Positions 43,423-52,469 of a DNA stretch of 64,000 nucleotides are shown piece by piece. Source of the stretch: HXMU1420-2 sp034670145 (GTDB lineage Bacteria; Pseudomonadota; Alphaproteobacteria; Rhodobacterales; Rhodobacteraceae); contig JAXMOA010000001.1 in NCBI GenBank assembly GCA_034670145.1, positions 434,001-498,000 on the forward strand, written 5' to 3'. The notes below the pieces were generated by a model. That model ran no database searches. It was not told the DNA's origin and saw only the letters and a program-made list of their open reading frames with translations. How positions within the stretch are numbered: the first letter of the stretch is position 1; each line of letters opens with the position of its first letter. The translations under genes and the position numbers were made by a program.

Positions 43423-45324
43423 TCAGCTACATTCATTGAATTCTTCCTCATGTGTAAAATTGCTTGAACCGGCAACGTTACAAACTGCGTTCAACATCGC
43501 TGTACCCACATCGCTCGCGCGCAAGTCAACTTTCGCAAAAATCCGGCCCCGACACCCCTCTGGCATTTCGATTGGTTGTACACCTAGCTTTTCCAACCTG
43601 TTTGCAATCGTTCGTGTGTTCGCCAACAACGCTTCCGCAAGGGTTTTTGCTGGCGCATAAGTCTCTACGAACTGGTGCATATCGGCAAAAGAAACGATTG
43701 ATATCGCCTTTCGTGAAATCGGATGCCGCGACTTAGTTATCGGCAACAAGCCACAGGTAGTCAGGTATTTCACGGCTGGATCATTCACTCCCAGAAGCCC
43801 ACCCAGCTCATGTTTCATATAGCCCTTCGGCGCCGTCAGCTGCATCTGCTCTGCCACTTCAATGGGATCGATCAAGACGGAGAGATATCCCGTTTGGGTT
43901 GGATCTCGCCCGACAAATTTCAGCCTGCCATCTAGGATCAAGTTGACGACCTCAGCAGCACTCGACACCGTTTTTCGACACGCAGTTTGGATATCGACAT
44001 ACTGATCGGATGGCAGCTCAACGATTACAGCCCCGTCCAACAGCCGTTTCAGAAAGTTGTCGATTTCGGCGACATCATAACTAGGCCGCGCATCACCAGC
44101 GCCACCGATCGACTTGATAATGTTGTGCGCTAGCAGAACATCAAACTGCGCGCGTGGAGCATTGACTCGTCGTCTCGTCGCCACCTGACAGATCGACCCA
44201 TTGAACTTACGCAAGATCGGATCGATATCGTCAGCGCAAAACAGGACATTCTTTTCAAACTGCCCTGTCTTCGGATCCTTATCGAGGAATCCATTTGTAT
44301 GGAGAATGTGCTTTATCTTCTTCGGCTCGATACCAGTCGCAGCTTTCGCAGTTGCGATACTGTGGACAAGCCGACGCTTGCATGGCGCACCCAAGACGTC
44401 CTCGCCTTTGCCGATTGGATAGGTCGCGATAATATGCTCACGCATAATCTCTTTGATGGGCTGGTAGAGTTTAGATTTAGACGCCTCGAGCCAAAGGAAA
44501 AAATAGCCATAGAACCGCCGCTGAAACCATGTCGGCCCACCGCCTCGAACATGTAGATCGTTCAGGCAGGCGCGAATAGCGGCCTCGCCGTTACTTACAA
44601 CTTGAAAGCCCGCTTCTCCGACTTTGCAGCGCTGGCCTGGAGATAGCCCGCCAATCTGTTTGTCCGGACCGAATGCCAACATGAGGCCCAATGCTTCACT
44701 CGCCATTGCAACTGCGTTGAAGGGTAATTTGTCCAGCCAAGGGTCTTGGGAAGCTCCGTCTATGCGCTTGATCAGATAGCATTCAAGCTGGGTCGGAGAT
44801 CGTGGGCATCTTTCTTTGGAAAACCAATCTTGGCTGAATTCAAGATCGCGCAACCGTCCCGAAAAATCATGCGGTCCTCTTGTGTGACAGATTTCCGCGA
44901 TCTCCATGATAGGGATCTGATGTCGGCAGCATGTCCTTATGAATGGCACATGCCAGTATGCTTGGAGGGCCGCACCCTGCCGTGTTAGATCACTCAGATC
45001 GTCCGCGACGCAATATGGGCAGAAACGAAGTCGCGACCTTTGGATCCAGCGCTTTTCGAGCTCCTGCCCCGCCACCGCGTATTGCGTGTCGCCGATGCGC
45101 TCGACAGCAAAACGGTTGAGAGACTTCAAATCGACACCGCCAAGCTGGGCGAGAGACGAGAGGGCATTTGCCCTCCCGTCTGCAACGTCCTGCAGGCGAA
45201 ATCCCATATCGAGACAGAAGTCCGTGCCATATTCGATCCCATTTTTGCGACCCAATCGTGCCGCAAAAGATGCTGGTGTTTCTGCAGGGAGTAGATCGAC
45301 GTTCAAAGGGAGTGGCTTCGCCAT
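43423..45324 (-). CDS. tniQ: TniQ-family target selector
   Basis: 633-aa TniQ/TnsD-family protein. The N-terminal domain begins PLNVDLLPAETPASFAARL and contains the zinc-finger CPYC (102-105) with CCRH (132-135). The long C-terminal region (about 250-633) with several helix-turn-helix-like stretches suits a TnsD-type protein that recognises a fixed DNA attachment site, rather than the short TniQ of CRISPR-associated transposons. The start overlaps the tniB stop by one base. Its target gene is unknown. Confidence 0.9.
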   Translation of the reverse strand: MAKPLPLNVDLLPAETPASFAARLGRKNGIEYGTDFCLDMGFRLQDVADGRANALSSLAQLGGVDLKSLNRFAVERIGDTQYAVAGQELEKRWIQRSRLRFCPYCVADDLSDLTRQGAALQAYWHVPFIRTCCRHQIPIMEIAEICHTRGPHDFSGRLRDLEFSQDWFSKERCPRSPTQLECYLIKRIDGASQDPWLDKLPFNAVAMASEALGLMLAFGPDKQIGGLSPGQRCKVGEAGFQVVSNGEAAIRACLNDLHVRGGGPTWFQRRFYGYFFLWLEASKSKLYQPIKEIMREHIIATYPIGKGEDVLGAPCKRRLVHSIATAKAATGIEPKKIKHILHTNGFLDKDPKTGQFEKNVLFCADDIDPILRKFNGSICQVATRRRVNAPRAQFDVLLAHNIIKSIGGAGDARPSYDVAEIDNFLKRLLDGAVIVELPSDQYVDIQTACRKTVSSAAEVVNLILDGRLKFVGRDPTQTGYLSVLIDPIEVAEQMQLTAPKGYMKHELGGLLGVNDPAVKYLTTCGLLPITKSRHPISRKAISIVSFADMHQFVETYAPAKTLAEALLANTRTIANRLEKLGVQPIEMPEGCRGRIFAKVDLRASDVGTAMLNAVCNVAGSSNFTHEEEFNECS

Positions 45325-46328
45325 CAGCTCGCCCTCCGATAGCTATCGATTGCCTGGTTCAACTTTTCGGGCATGAGGTTATCGACACCGCCCAACAACT
45401 TGCCAGCATCAACGACTTTGAAGTCGTCTGTCACAAAGGGGTTAAGCGCATCAACGCAGCCGACCCGAGATCGATACATCTCAGCAAAGTTGTCGATACT
45501 GACGGTTTTACTGCCTTCAAGAAGAGCTTCTTCGATCGCACCAACAATCATTTCGACAGCAATGCCGAACTCGGACGATGCAGCATGTATCAACCGGCGC
45601 AGGAAGAACTTGTTATCGATACCCTGTCCAGTTTTGAGTCCCACAGCGTCGATGTAAGATTCAAAGACACCCATGATTTCAGGTCCGTGGGTGGTGTATG
45701 AAATTTGAGGAAAGTGGATAGGTTTGAAGCGCCGCCAAAGCTGAGGATCGAGGTTCATCAGCTCCTTGAGCCAAGGCAGGCCGGACAAGATAAGTCCAAC
45801 CGGCCAGTCCTTGTTTTGCATGAACGATTTCAGCGTATTCATGACCGGTTTGATCTCGGTGCCCTTGGAATTTGAGATGAAATCCTGCGCTTCATCGTAG
45901 TGTACGAAGAGCGTACCGCGATTGCGGGCATGGAACTGCACCTTATCCCACAACCAGTTACTGGTCTTATTGCGTTCGATTTTAAGACCGAAACCATGCA
46001 ACGTTTTCTCGCCCACGAATTTCAAACTCGCTGGGCTTGGAACCCGAACTGACAAGGCCTCCAGCTTCACAGACCCATCTTGTCCCAAATTGAGCTGCGG
46101 GTGGCGCGCTGTCAGCCGATCGACGGCAGTAGTCTTTCCGCTGCCGGAATTCCCGACGACGATGAGCCCGCGACCTTCTGGTGTTCGACCTGCAGAAATG
46201 TCGGCGCGGCGTCGCCACAAGAGACGGTTGAATTCCGTTTCAAGCTCTTTGTAACCAGCGTGGCTAACGAAACGGGCGGATAGATCAGCCACAATGTGGC
46301 TGACCTCGTCAAGACGTCCGATATCCAT
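45324..46328 (-). CDS. tniB: TniB/TnsC AAA+ transposition ATPase
   Basis: 334-aa AAA+ protein that links target selection to the transposase. Walker A is GNSGSGKT (59-66) and Walker B TLFVHYDEA (139-147) with Asp145-Glu146. GLILSGLPWLKELMNLDPQLWRRF matches the sensor-1/arginine-finger region of TniB. The start at 46328 overlaps the tniA stop (TAATG) and has GGAGG about 8 nt upstream inside tniA. Confidence 0.93.
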   Translation of the reverse strand: MDIGRLDEVSHIVADLSARFVSHAGYKELETEFNRLLWRRRADISAGRTPEGRGLIVVGNSGSGKTTAVDRLTARHPQLNLGQDGSVKLEALSVRVPSPASLKFVGEKTLHGFGLKIERNKTSNWLWDKVQFHARNRGTLFVHYDEAQDFISNSKGTEIKPVMNTLKSFMQNKDWPVGLILSGLPWLKELMNLDPQLWRRFKPIHFPQISYTTHGPEIMGVFESYIDAVGLKTGQGIDNKFFLRRLIHAASSEFGIAVEMIVGAIEEALLEGSKTVSIDNFAEMYRSRVGCVDALNPFVTDDFKVVDAGKLLGGVDNLMPEKLNQAIDSYRRAS

Positions 46329-48472
46329 TACGCGTCCTCCAGACGCCACGTCGGCGCACGGCTGAAATCTGGTGTCGGTTCATCCACATCTGCTGCAATG
46401 ACCGGCGTTGGAGAAGTTGCTGTCTTCCCACCCCCAGCAAACCGCTGCCCAAGCATGTCGCGCGGCTTGGATTTCCCGGTAACAGCTTGACCCGCAATGA
46501 CATTCAAACCGAGGAAGAGCTTCTTGCGGTTCTGATTTACCTGTTCAGGTGTCAAAGCTTGCGGGGTCACACCAATGCGCAAACAGGCCTGCCGATCCAA
46601 CTCGGAAATGTCATCAATTGCCTGATCAATGCAGCTTTGGTTGATGTCAGCCTCGGCTTTATACTTGCGCCGCAGTATCTGGCAGGCGTGGGTCCAGGCC
46701 TCCAGCGACATGCCGTCAAACCCGGTCGCTAGGGGCTTTGCTGGAATCCAACCACCGTCAAGGTTCACCTCAATGCAGCCTAGATCACTGCGGTCCACTC
46801 GGATATCGATTTTGCGCTTGTTCGATTTCAGGAAATGGTCGCGCAACTCGGGGTTCGTATAGTGAATTCCGCAGAACCGAACGCCTCGGCCTGATACGGT
46901 TCTCGAGTACTTTTGACCAAGAGCTGCCAAACGATGGCGTCGATCGGGCGGCGCTAGCCGCCCCACCTTTTCAACTTGCTCCACCCAACAGTTGGCAGGC
47001 GTCTGTCCGTTCAGGCCCGCATGAGGTTTCTGGTGGTAAATGTCGACCACAAAACGAATGAGAACCTCCGCAAGTTGGTCGTCGGTCAGTGCCGCGATCT
47101 TTTCAGGTTCAAAATCCCCTTTCTGCACAACGTTGGAGAATGTTCTCGCTGAGAGCAAAGGCATGAGCTCGAGGGCAAACGTATTGAAGAACCGCTCGAC
47201 GTGCCCCCTAAGCTTGGGAACACCCGCGGGAGGAAATGATACCGTTCCCATCAAGTCTACGACAGCACGCTTAAATTCCAAACTGATGAACGCTGATCCT
47301 TGATCTGTCGATACGCCGTACACACCGCCGAACTGGTCCCACGGCTTTTGGCAGCCAAAGGCTTGTGCCAGTTCAGTTTTATCCCGCGTTGCCATTTCCA
47401 TTGCGGCGATAGCATCTACTGGGCTGTATTCTGCGGCAACTTTAAGCCCCAGCACGCATCGCGTTCGAACATCTATCACGATGTATACCCAGCGACGTCC
47501 ATGAGGCAGGGAATTGATCTCCTCTACACTGAGGTGTCCAAAAATGCCTGCCTTTGCAAAGAGAGTTATGAGATCAACTTTCCATTCGTCGATTTCGATC
47601 CTCTCCATCGGTCGCAGCACATCGACACCTTCTTCCACGATCGCGAAATGACGGTTTGCCGCGTCGACGCCCTTTCGTTCGCACATCACATGATAAGGCT
47701 CCAAATCGTTGATTGCCCGGATGATTGTAGACTGCGAAGGGATCACCAATGGATCGCGACCATCACTGATGCGCTGGACGTTCTCTTTGCGAAAAGCGCG
47801 TTGGGTTTCCTTGGCAGTCATGACCTTGGATGGCCGCTTATAAGACGCATAGCCAAGCACTCCGGCATTCAGCAACATCTGAGCGTCGTAGGTCATCTGG
47901 GGACCGCAACGTCCAGAGAGATACCGTTTATCGACAAAGGCTAAAGGCGATTTGCCCATCTTTTCGTATTTACGCACCCATTTGAGCCCTCGCCCAGCAC
48001 TGGGTAGTTCAAAACGTTCGCAAAAACTCAACTTGCCAGCGTATTTTTTCTGGTTCCCACCATCACTGGAAGTCGAGAAACGCAGGACTGTTTCGCTTTC
48101 AATTTGATCATGGTTAGCCTTGATACTTTTCTCTGTACGTTTGAGCTCACCTTGACCTTGAATCGCTATGATTGCTTCACAATAGGCCTGCATGAAGAAC
48201 ATTTTCTTTTGCGCCGAAACGGGCATATTTGAGACCAGTTCAGTTTCAAATATTGCACGCGCCTCTGCGCTAGACAGCCCAAAATACGCATGATCAACTT
48301 CGACGCGCCCGTTCCCGAGACCTTCGATAATCTCGTCATAGGTATGGGTGTCAAAACCGCCTGTTTCTGAGCAGCAGGTGACCATGGCATCGCTTTCGTA
48401 GCGCACTACATGCTTCGAAATACCGTCGATTTTTGCTTTCGATTGGTCTGCGAAAATTACCTTGTCTGTCAT
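46328..48472 (-). CDS. tniA: TniA/TnsB DDE transposase
   Basis: 714-aa DDE-family (retroviral integrase-like) transposase. Catalytic residues are Asp295 (IEIDEWK), Asp390 (VSTDQGSAF) and Glu426 (LRGHVERFF), with 35 residues between the last two as in a DD(35)E enzyme. Helix-turn-helix DNA-binding regions precede it, and a Mu-type C-terminal domain follows. The start at 48472 overlaps the tnsA stop by 4 nt (ATGA); the longer frame to 48634 lies within tnsA. It joins the 3' ends to target DNA. Confidence 0.94.
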   Translation of the reverse strand: MTDKVIFADQSKAKIDGISKHVVRYESDAMVTCCSETGGFDTHTYDEIIEGLGNGRVEVDHAYFGLSSAEARAIFETELVSNMPVSAQKKMFFMQAYCEAIIAIQGQGELKRTEKSIKANHDQIESETVLRFSTSSDGGNQKKYAGKLSFCERFELPSAGRGLKWVRKYEKMGKSPLAFVDKRYLSGRCGPQMTYDAQMLLNAGVLGYASYKRPSKVMTAKETQRAFRKENVQRISDGRDPLVIPSQSTIIRAINDLEPYHVMCERKGVDAANRHFAIVEEGVDVLRPMERIEIDEWKVDLITLFAKAGIFGHLSVEEINSLPHGRRWVYIVIDVRTRCVLGLKVAAEYSPVDAIAAMEMATRDKTELAQAFGCQKPWDQFGGVYGVSTDQGSAFISLEFKRAVVDLMGTVSFPPAGVPKLRGHVERFFNTFALELMPLLSARTFSNVVQKGDFEPEKIAALTDDQLAEVLIRFVVDIYHQKPHAGLNGQTPANCWVEQVEKVGRLAPPDRRHRLAALGQKYSRTVSGRGVRFCGIHYTNPELRDHFLKSNKRKIDIRVDRSDLGCIEVNLDGGWIPAKPLATGFDGMSLEAWTHACQILRRKYKAEADINQSCIDQAIDDISELDRQACLRIGVTPQALTPEQVNQNRKKLFLGLNVIAGQAVTGKSKPRDMLGQRFAGGGKTATSPTPVIAADVDEPTPDFSRAPTWRLEDA

Positions 48473-49146
48473 TGTACTGTTCCTTTTTCTACGATTGTTG
48501 TGAGATTGATTGTGCCGTTTTCGATCTGGCGTAGAACGCCAGAGTAGATTGCCCGAAAAATGGCCGGGAACGCCCGACCTCCCAGATTTGCGTGCTCGAC
48601 GAGGTGACCAATCGTGGTCGGCGCTGTCATGCAATCAGCAAGTCGTTCGATTGCAGTGTCGGCATGTTCGTCAGGTTCGCGACGCATTTCGAGCAAGCGC
48701 TCAGCATTGATCGCCTCCCAACGCTCAAAGGACTCGTCTGTGACCAAGATGATCTCATCGGCTTGATCGGGCTGCAGAAATTGGCTGAAGAATTCCAACT
48801 CCTGTTCAAACTCGAGTGCTTTGACTCGCGACATCGGCTTGACTTCAATTGCGGACGAAGACCCGTCGACAAACTTGATCCAGAAGTCAGGGATCTTTGT
48901 GCAGGGCTTGCCCTCATCATCGACGGCCAGGATCTCAAATGGCTGATCAATGATGTCGACGACATCCGGTCTCACCAAAAACAACGCCCGAACTTGGCGT
49001 TCCAGACCACTCTCAAAGCCGAGTATGAATGGGTCCGGATGCGACGCTGTTGCCACAGGCCCTTCGCCACTGAGCCTTCCTTTTGATTTGTTGGAATATC
49101 GACGTTTTTGACGACTCTCAGACGGTAAAAATATTGGATCGTACAC
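48469..49146 (-). CDS. tnsA: TnsA-family endonuclease
   Basis: 225-aa restriction-like endonuclease that cuts the 5' ends of the element, which makes transposition cut-and-paste. The active-site pattern is ESGLE (Glu49), IPDFWIKF (Asp87) and IEVKP (Glu101-Lys103). A C-terminal helical part follows. The start is GTG, with GAGGAG about 8 nt upstream; an inverted repeat TTACG-N7-CGTAA (49147-49163) overlaps the ribosome-binding site and may be an operator. First gene of the operon. Confidence 0.88.
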   Translation of the reverse strand: MYDPIFLPSESRQKRRYSNKSKGRLSGEGPVATASHPDPFILGFESGLERQVRALFLVRPDVVDIIDQPFEILAVDDEGKPCTKIPDFWIKFVDGSSSAIEVKPMSRVKALEFEQELEFFSQFLQPDQADEIILVTDESFERWEAINAERLLEMRREPDEHADTAIERLADCMTAPTTIGHLVEHANLGGRAFPAIFRAIYSGVLRQIENGTINLTTIVEKGTVQ

Positions 49147-49175
49147 TTACGTGCTCCTCGTAAATCCGAGGACGC

Positions 49176-49335
49176 TGCAAAGCGCGATCACACAGGTTGT
49201 GCAAAATCTTCATAGACTGCTCCGCCCCCGGTTGCCGATAACGGCATTGAGATTTTGCAAAGCCAAGATCGATCGCCGCCGTTTGCACGGAGCACTTGAC
49301 TTTTGCGCGATTTCACGAGATGAAGCTTGTGCAAA
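49176..49335. promoter_or_regulatory. Cluster of TGCAAA motifs upstream of tnsA
   Basis: Five TGCAAA/TTTGCA words occur at 49176-49181, 49200-49205, 49254-49259 (within TTTTGCAAA), 49282-49287 and 49330-49335. Two of them share TTGTGCAAA. The cluster fills the gap between tnsA and the Xre gene. It could be regulator sites or TnsB-type end repeats; no TGCAAA cluster was found in 43115-43422. Confidence 0.4.
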
Positions 49336-49360
49336 CATTGCAGACACCTCGTGTCGGAAT

Positions 49361-49399
49361 ACCCCGTGGAAGCACCAACTTCCGTGGGGTTTTTCTTTT
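49361..49399 (+). terminator. Strong plus-strand terminator with no upstream gene
   Basis: ACCCCGTGGAAG pairs with CTTCCGTGGGGT (two central G-U wobbles, only possible in plus-strand RNA) around a 6-nt loop, then TTTTCTTTT. The wobble direction and T-run both point to rightward transcription. No plus-strand gene ends here, so it may end a small RNA. Confidence 0.75.
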
Positions 49400-49407
49400 G
49401 TATTAAG

Positions 49408-49638
49408 TCATGGCACTGTCCTTTCGGTTGATCGGTTTGCCGGAAACAATTCGCTCACATCGTGTTTCAGGCGAGCACAGATTTCAGATTCGATGGCTTC
49501 GCTTCTTCTGCGTCCCGCCAGGACATTTTGGACAGCGCTGGCACTGTAACCAATCTCCGACGCGAATTCCGAAACCGTAGATCTCGTCACCGCAAGGTAT
49601 ACTCTGAAGAGCGCAGATACTGCCGTTTGGTCAGTCAT
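49408..49638 (-). CDS. Xre-type HTH regulator of the transposition operon
   Basis: 76-aa helix-turn-helix protein (TVSEFASEIGYSASAVQNVLAGRRRSEAIESEICARL). Small Xre proteins accompany many Tn7-like elements and control tnsABC or cargo. The ATG at 49638 has GGGGGC about 5 nt upstream. It lies 262 bp upstream of tnsA on the same strand, so it may be transcribed ahead of it or independently. Confidence 0.8.
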   Translation of the reverse strand: MTDQTAVSALFRVYLAVTRSTVSEFASEIGYSASAVQNVLAGRRRSEAIESEICARLKHDVSELFPANRSTERTVP

Positions 49639-50073
49639 GATTGCCCCCATTACGACATCGATTGTTTCCAATGGCCGAATCGGTAGCACTCGAGAATCGC
49701 GATAGTCAAATGAGAAAGTGCTGTTCGCTGCATCTACCTCATTGCGTCAATACAGCAGCCGTCACCGATGAGCGAAAACCCGCTAACTTGTTGAGTTAAT
49801 TGCTATTTCTAACTTTAACTTTAGTTTCTCTTAGCCGTCAATATTATCAAGCACTTCAAACTTTCGCCTAACCTTTACGCATATGACTGTTTTTTAATCG
49901 CAGGCGGATTTGTGCCAAATTTCAAAAAGTTCACTCAAGATTGCGAAAATTCAATTATCCAGTTCCAGCATCGAAAATTACGGAGCCAAAACCTGAATTC
50001 AAACGTTTCCGGCAACCGAAGAAACGTATTCAAGCTGGGTGTTGTAGGCCGGATCAGATTGAGGAGCATTAGC
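49639..50073. other. AT-rich intergenic region
   Basis: A 435-bp divergent region between the Xre gene and the unknown gene at 50074. It is rich in A/T from 49790 to 50000 and likely holds both promoters. Palindromic words CTCGAG and ATCGCGAT (49684-49699) lie just upstream of the Xre gene and could be its operator. Confidence 0.45.
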
Positions 50074-50391
50074 ATGGATCTAATAGAGTTCGCCCGCACA
50101 TTGCCTAAGGAACCGTCAGATCACGTCTTCATCAGTCATCTGAGGAAAGTTCTAGACCTCGATCAAATCCGCAGTCTACCTGAAGGCGAAACTCAAAACC
50201 TCTTCGATGCCGTTCAATTTCTTACTGACTACTTGCTTTTGCAGCAAGAATTCCTCGGCGTTGAAAAGCGGCATAAGGGGCAACTCATGATTGAATATTC
50301 GGGGCCATATATCGAGAATCGCTTGACCCGACCTCCTGGCACTCAACCTGATTTTAGTTTTCTTGAAACATTTGGGGTCTCTGCTGACTAG
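50074..50391 (+). CDS. Hypothetical protein
   Basis: 105-aa protein of unknown function. No signal peptide or membrane helix; mixed helical content with LFDAVQFLTDYLLLQQEFLG in the middle. The start at 50074 is strongly supported by GAGGAG with an 8-nt spacer; the open frame extends back to 49912 without such a site. First probable cargo gene right of the transposition module. I do not recognise a family. Confidence 0.65.
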   Translation: MDLIEFARTLPKEPSDHVFISHLRKVLDLDQIRSLPEGETQNLFDAVQFLTDYLLLQQEFLGVEKRHKGQLMIEYSGPYIENRLTRPPGTQPDFSFLETFGVSAD

Positions 50392-50592
50392 CTTAAGCCT
50401 ACGACTAATGATCAACCGGCATGGGCTGCCTGCGTTTCGCCTCAGTCAAGTAACACGCCGATTGAGTGGATGATACTTGGTAGGTTCACCCTTTGCAGAC
50501 ATTGACGCATCCTCGGTAATGCTACGACGCGACCCGTCGAACCGGCCGTTCGCTGCACACGCAAAATTGGCGGATGGTTGAATTTACAGTTC
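50392..50592. other. Non-coding, dispersed-repeat-like sequence
   Basis: The gap 50392-50847 contains phrases such as CCGGCCGTTCGCTGC and TTCGCTGCAAGCG that recur around 50.5, 51.5 and 51.8 kb in this window. No gene is supported. Confidence 0.45.
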
Positions 50593-50771
50593 GCGGACTT
50601 TCCCGACATTCGTTTTTTCTACTTCGCTGACGCAGCATTTCCTCGCAAGTGCGGCACGCTTATCGCTGCGTTGCGGCCGATGTCGCCATACCAGTCATTG
50701 AAAGCCAGTCTGACGCGCGAAACTCAAACCGCCCTTTCGCTGCAAGCGAGATCGACGATCGAGGAGCGGAC
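50593..50771 (+). repeat. 179-bp direct repeat, copy A
   Basis: Identical, base for base as read, to 51599-51777. The repeat encodes no convincing protein. It includes TTTTTTCTACTTCGCTGACG and TTTCGCTGCAAGCGAGATCG. Confidence 0.92.
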
Positions 50772-50847
50772 AAAACAGTCATTGGTTGTTTTGACTGCGA
50801 TGACTGCTATTGGCGAAAGACGAAACATTGTGTGAGTTTCAATTCGG

Positions 50848-51375
50848 CTAGTTTCCTTTTCCCACAAGCTGGGAACCTTGAACTTCGTAAGCCGCTCTGT
50901 CTATCGTACAACGCTCCCACGGTTCTTCGCTAAACGCCCCGCCGCTCCAGTTTCCAGATGACGGAATGAACCTGTCATTATTGAATGACCAGATGGCCTG
51001 ATCCGAGCCGGCGTAGCGATCGTTATCAGGCCGTCGCAGTATGTGCAGCCCAAGGTTTGCCGTATAACCTTGGCATCGGCCCTTGAAACGACGCACCCAG
51101 ATGAGCTGGCGCAATGCCCTAAAATCATATTGATCCGGGGCCGGAACGATTGCCAAGCGAGCGCGATCGTCGCTACAGTCCAAAACGTAAACACAGACGG
51201 CAGTCACGTCGTTTGCTTGGCGGGCTCTGTTGGCGATGTACCACTGCGTAGCGGTTAAGACATGTGCGGGTGATAATGAACGCCAAGATTTGTAACGCGC
51301 GAAACCACCGGTCAATAGAAGCGATGCGCCCAAAACCAGGGCAGCAGCTGCAGCGAACTTGGCAATTGTTATCAT
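50848..51375 (-). CDS. Hypothetical exported or anchored protein
   Basis: 175-aa protein with an N-terminal hydrophobic segment (about 4-23, FAAAAALVLGASLLLTGGFA), which may be a signal peptide or anchor. Four cysteines follow (VCVYVLDC, GRCQG, ERCTI), suggesting a disulfide-stabilised extracytoplasmic domain. I do not recognise the family. It lies within the 1-kb segment bounded by the 179-bp direct repeats. Confidence 0.6.
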   Translation of the reverse strand: MITIAKFAAAAALVLGASLLLTGGFARYKSWRSLSPAHVLTATQWYIANRARQANDVTAVCVYVLDCSDDRARLAIVPAPDQYDFRALRQLIWVRRFKGRCQGYTANLGLHILRRPDNDRYAGSDQAIWSFNNDRFIPSSGNWSGGAFSEEPWERCTIDRAAYEVQGSQLVGKGN

Positions 51376-51598
51376 TACTCAAATGCCTCGGTGTAGTTTT
51401 GCTAGTAACCTATTGGCTGCAAGCCGAAAACAAAACCCCGTCACAAGCAAATCTCGTCATGTCCGCTTCGAACCGGACGTTTGAGCGAGCTGCAGCATCG
51501 GTAAAAGTGGGCTCGTACAGAACGTTCGCCGCGGCGGTCTCGAAAGGCCGGTTCGGGAAATATCGCCGTTCGCTGCGCCGAAGATGAACTGGTAAGAT

Positions 51599-51777
51599 GC
51601 GGACTTTCCCGACATTCGTTTTTTCTACTTCGCTGACGCAGCATTTCCTCGCAAGTGCGGCACGCTTATCGCTGCGTTGCGGCCGATGTCGCCATACCAG
51701 TCATTGAAAGCCAGTCTGACGCGCGAAACTCAAACCGCCCTTTCGCTGCAAGCGAGATCGACGATCGAGGAGCGGAC
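51599..51777 (+). repeat. 179-bp direct repeat, copy B
   Basis: Second perfect copy of 50593-50771, same orientation, 1006 bp away. The surrounding gap 51376-51852 (477 bp) has no gene that I can support. The flanking TTCGCTGC phrases resemble dispersed intergenic repeats. Confidence 0.92.
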
Positions 51778-51852
51778 GAAGCGAGCTTTCGCTGCAAGTG
51801 CGCCAATGGCTGGTTTTGCGGTCAGCTTTGGTAGGCTAGCCCAAACCGCGGA

Positions 51853-52452
51853 CTATTTGAGACCATCAAAAGCAAGACGCAAAGTCTGCTCTATAACGTC
51901 ATTTGCAATACCTTCTTTTTGCATGCGCATTGCACATCCATTTTGTGCGTCAAAATAGAGAGCTGCCGTGTCTGATGGGATCTCCAATTTCAACTGGCCT
52001 TTAGACTTGGCGCGATTGATCCAACTTTCGTAGGCATCCAGGGTCTGTTGCCGCAACTGATCCACCTTTGCTCGCGTCAGGTCTCCAAGCTCGTCCTTGT
52101 GCGCGCGCATTGCAAAGAAAAGGCACCCATCAGGGAGGCTAAGCTGCTGACGATCTTGCACAAAAAATGAAATCAACGCCTCGACGACTTGCCAGAACGA
52201 CTGGTCGCTTGCCAAAATGTTGTGCAGCGGTGTCAGGACCGCATCGTGATAGGCTTCAAGAGCGGCCTCTTTCAGCCCATCGTCGCTGCCGAATTCACGA
52301 TAGATACCCGGCTTGGATGCGCCGGATCTGCGACAGATTTCGTTGATTGGCACGGCTGTGGGCCCATCAGCCCAATAGCTTATCATTGCTGTTTGCAGAA
52401 CGTCATCGCGTCCAAGTGTTTTTGGACGCCCGCGCTTGGACTGAGGATGCAT
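51853..52452 (-). CDS. TetR-family regulator
   Basis: 199-aa TetR repressor. The HTH (about 10-55) contains DDVLQTAMISYWADGPTAVPINEICRRSGASKPGIYREFGSDDGL, typical of the family, followed by an all-helical ligand domain. An ATG at 52452 was chosen; a GTG at 52461 would add three residues and has no better ribosome-binding site. Divergent from the membrane-protein gene at 52596 with a clear operator between them. Confidence 0.88.
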   Translation of the reverse strand: MHPQSKRGRPKTLGRDDVLQTAMISYWADGPTAVPINEICRRSGASKPGIYREFGSDDGLKEAALEAYHDAVLTPLHNILASDQSFWQVVEALISFFVQDRQQLSLPDGCLFFAMRAHKDELGDLTRAKVDQLRQQTLDAYESWINRAKSKGQLKLEIPSDTAALYFDAQNGCAMRMQKEGIANDVIEQTLRLAFDGLK

Positions 52453-52469
52453 AGATGCCACTTTCGGAC

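Larger units (their letters stand above)
43423..49638 (-). mobile_element. Tn7-like transposition module (tnsA-tniA-tniB-tniQ plus Xre)
   Basis: Four overlapping genes on one strand in the Tn7 order: endonuclease TnsA, DDE transposase TnsB/TniA, AAA+ TnsC/TniB and target selector TniQ, preceded by a small Xre regulator. Stop/start overlaps of 4, 1 and 1 nt show a single operon. No cas genes or CRISPR array lie near, so targeting should rely on TniQ alone. Element ends were not found; the left end probably lies in 43115-43422 and the right end beyond the window or between tnsA and the cargo genes. Confidence 0.85.

Noticed and set aside
49912..50073. Upstream extension of the unknown gene at 50074
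   Set aside because: No ribosome-binding site at the longer start, whereas GAGGAG sits 8 nt before the ATG at 50074.
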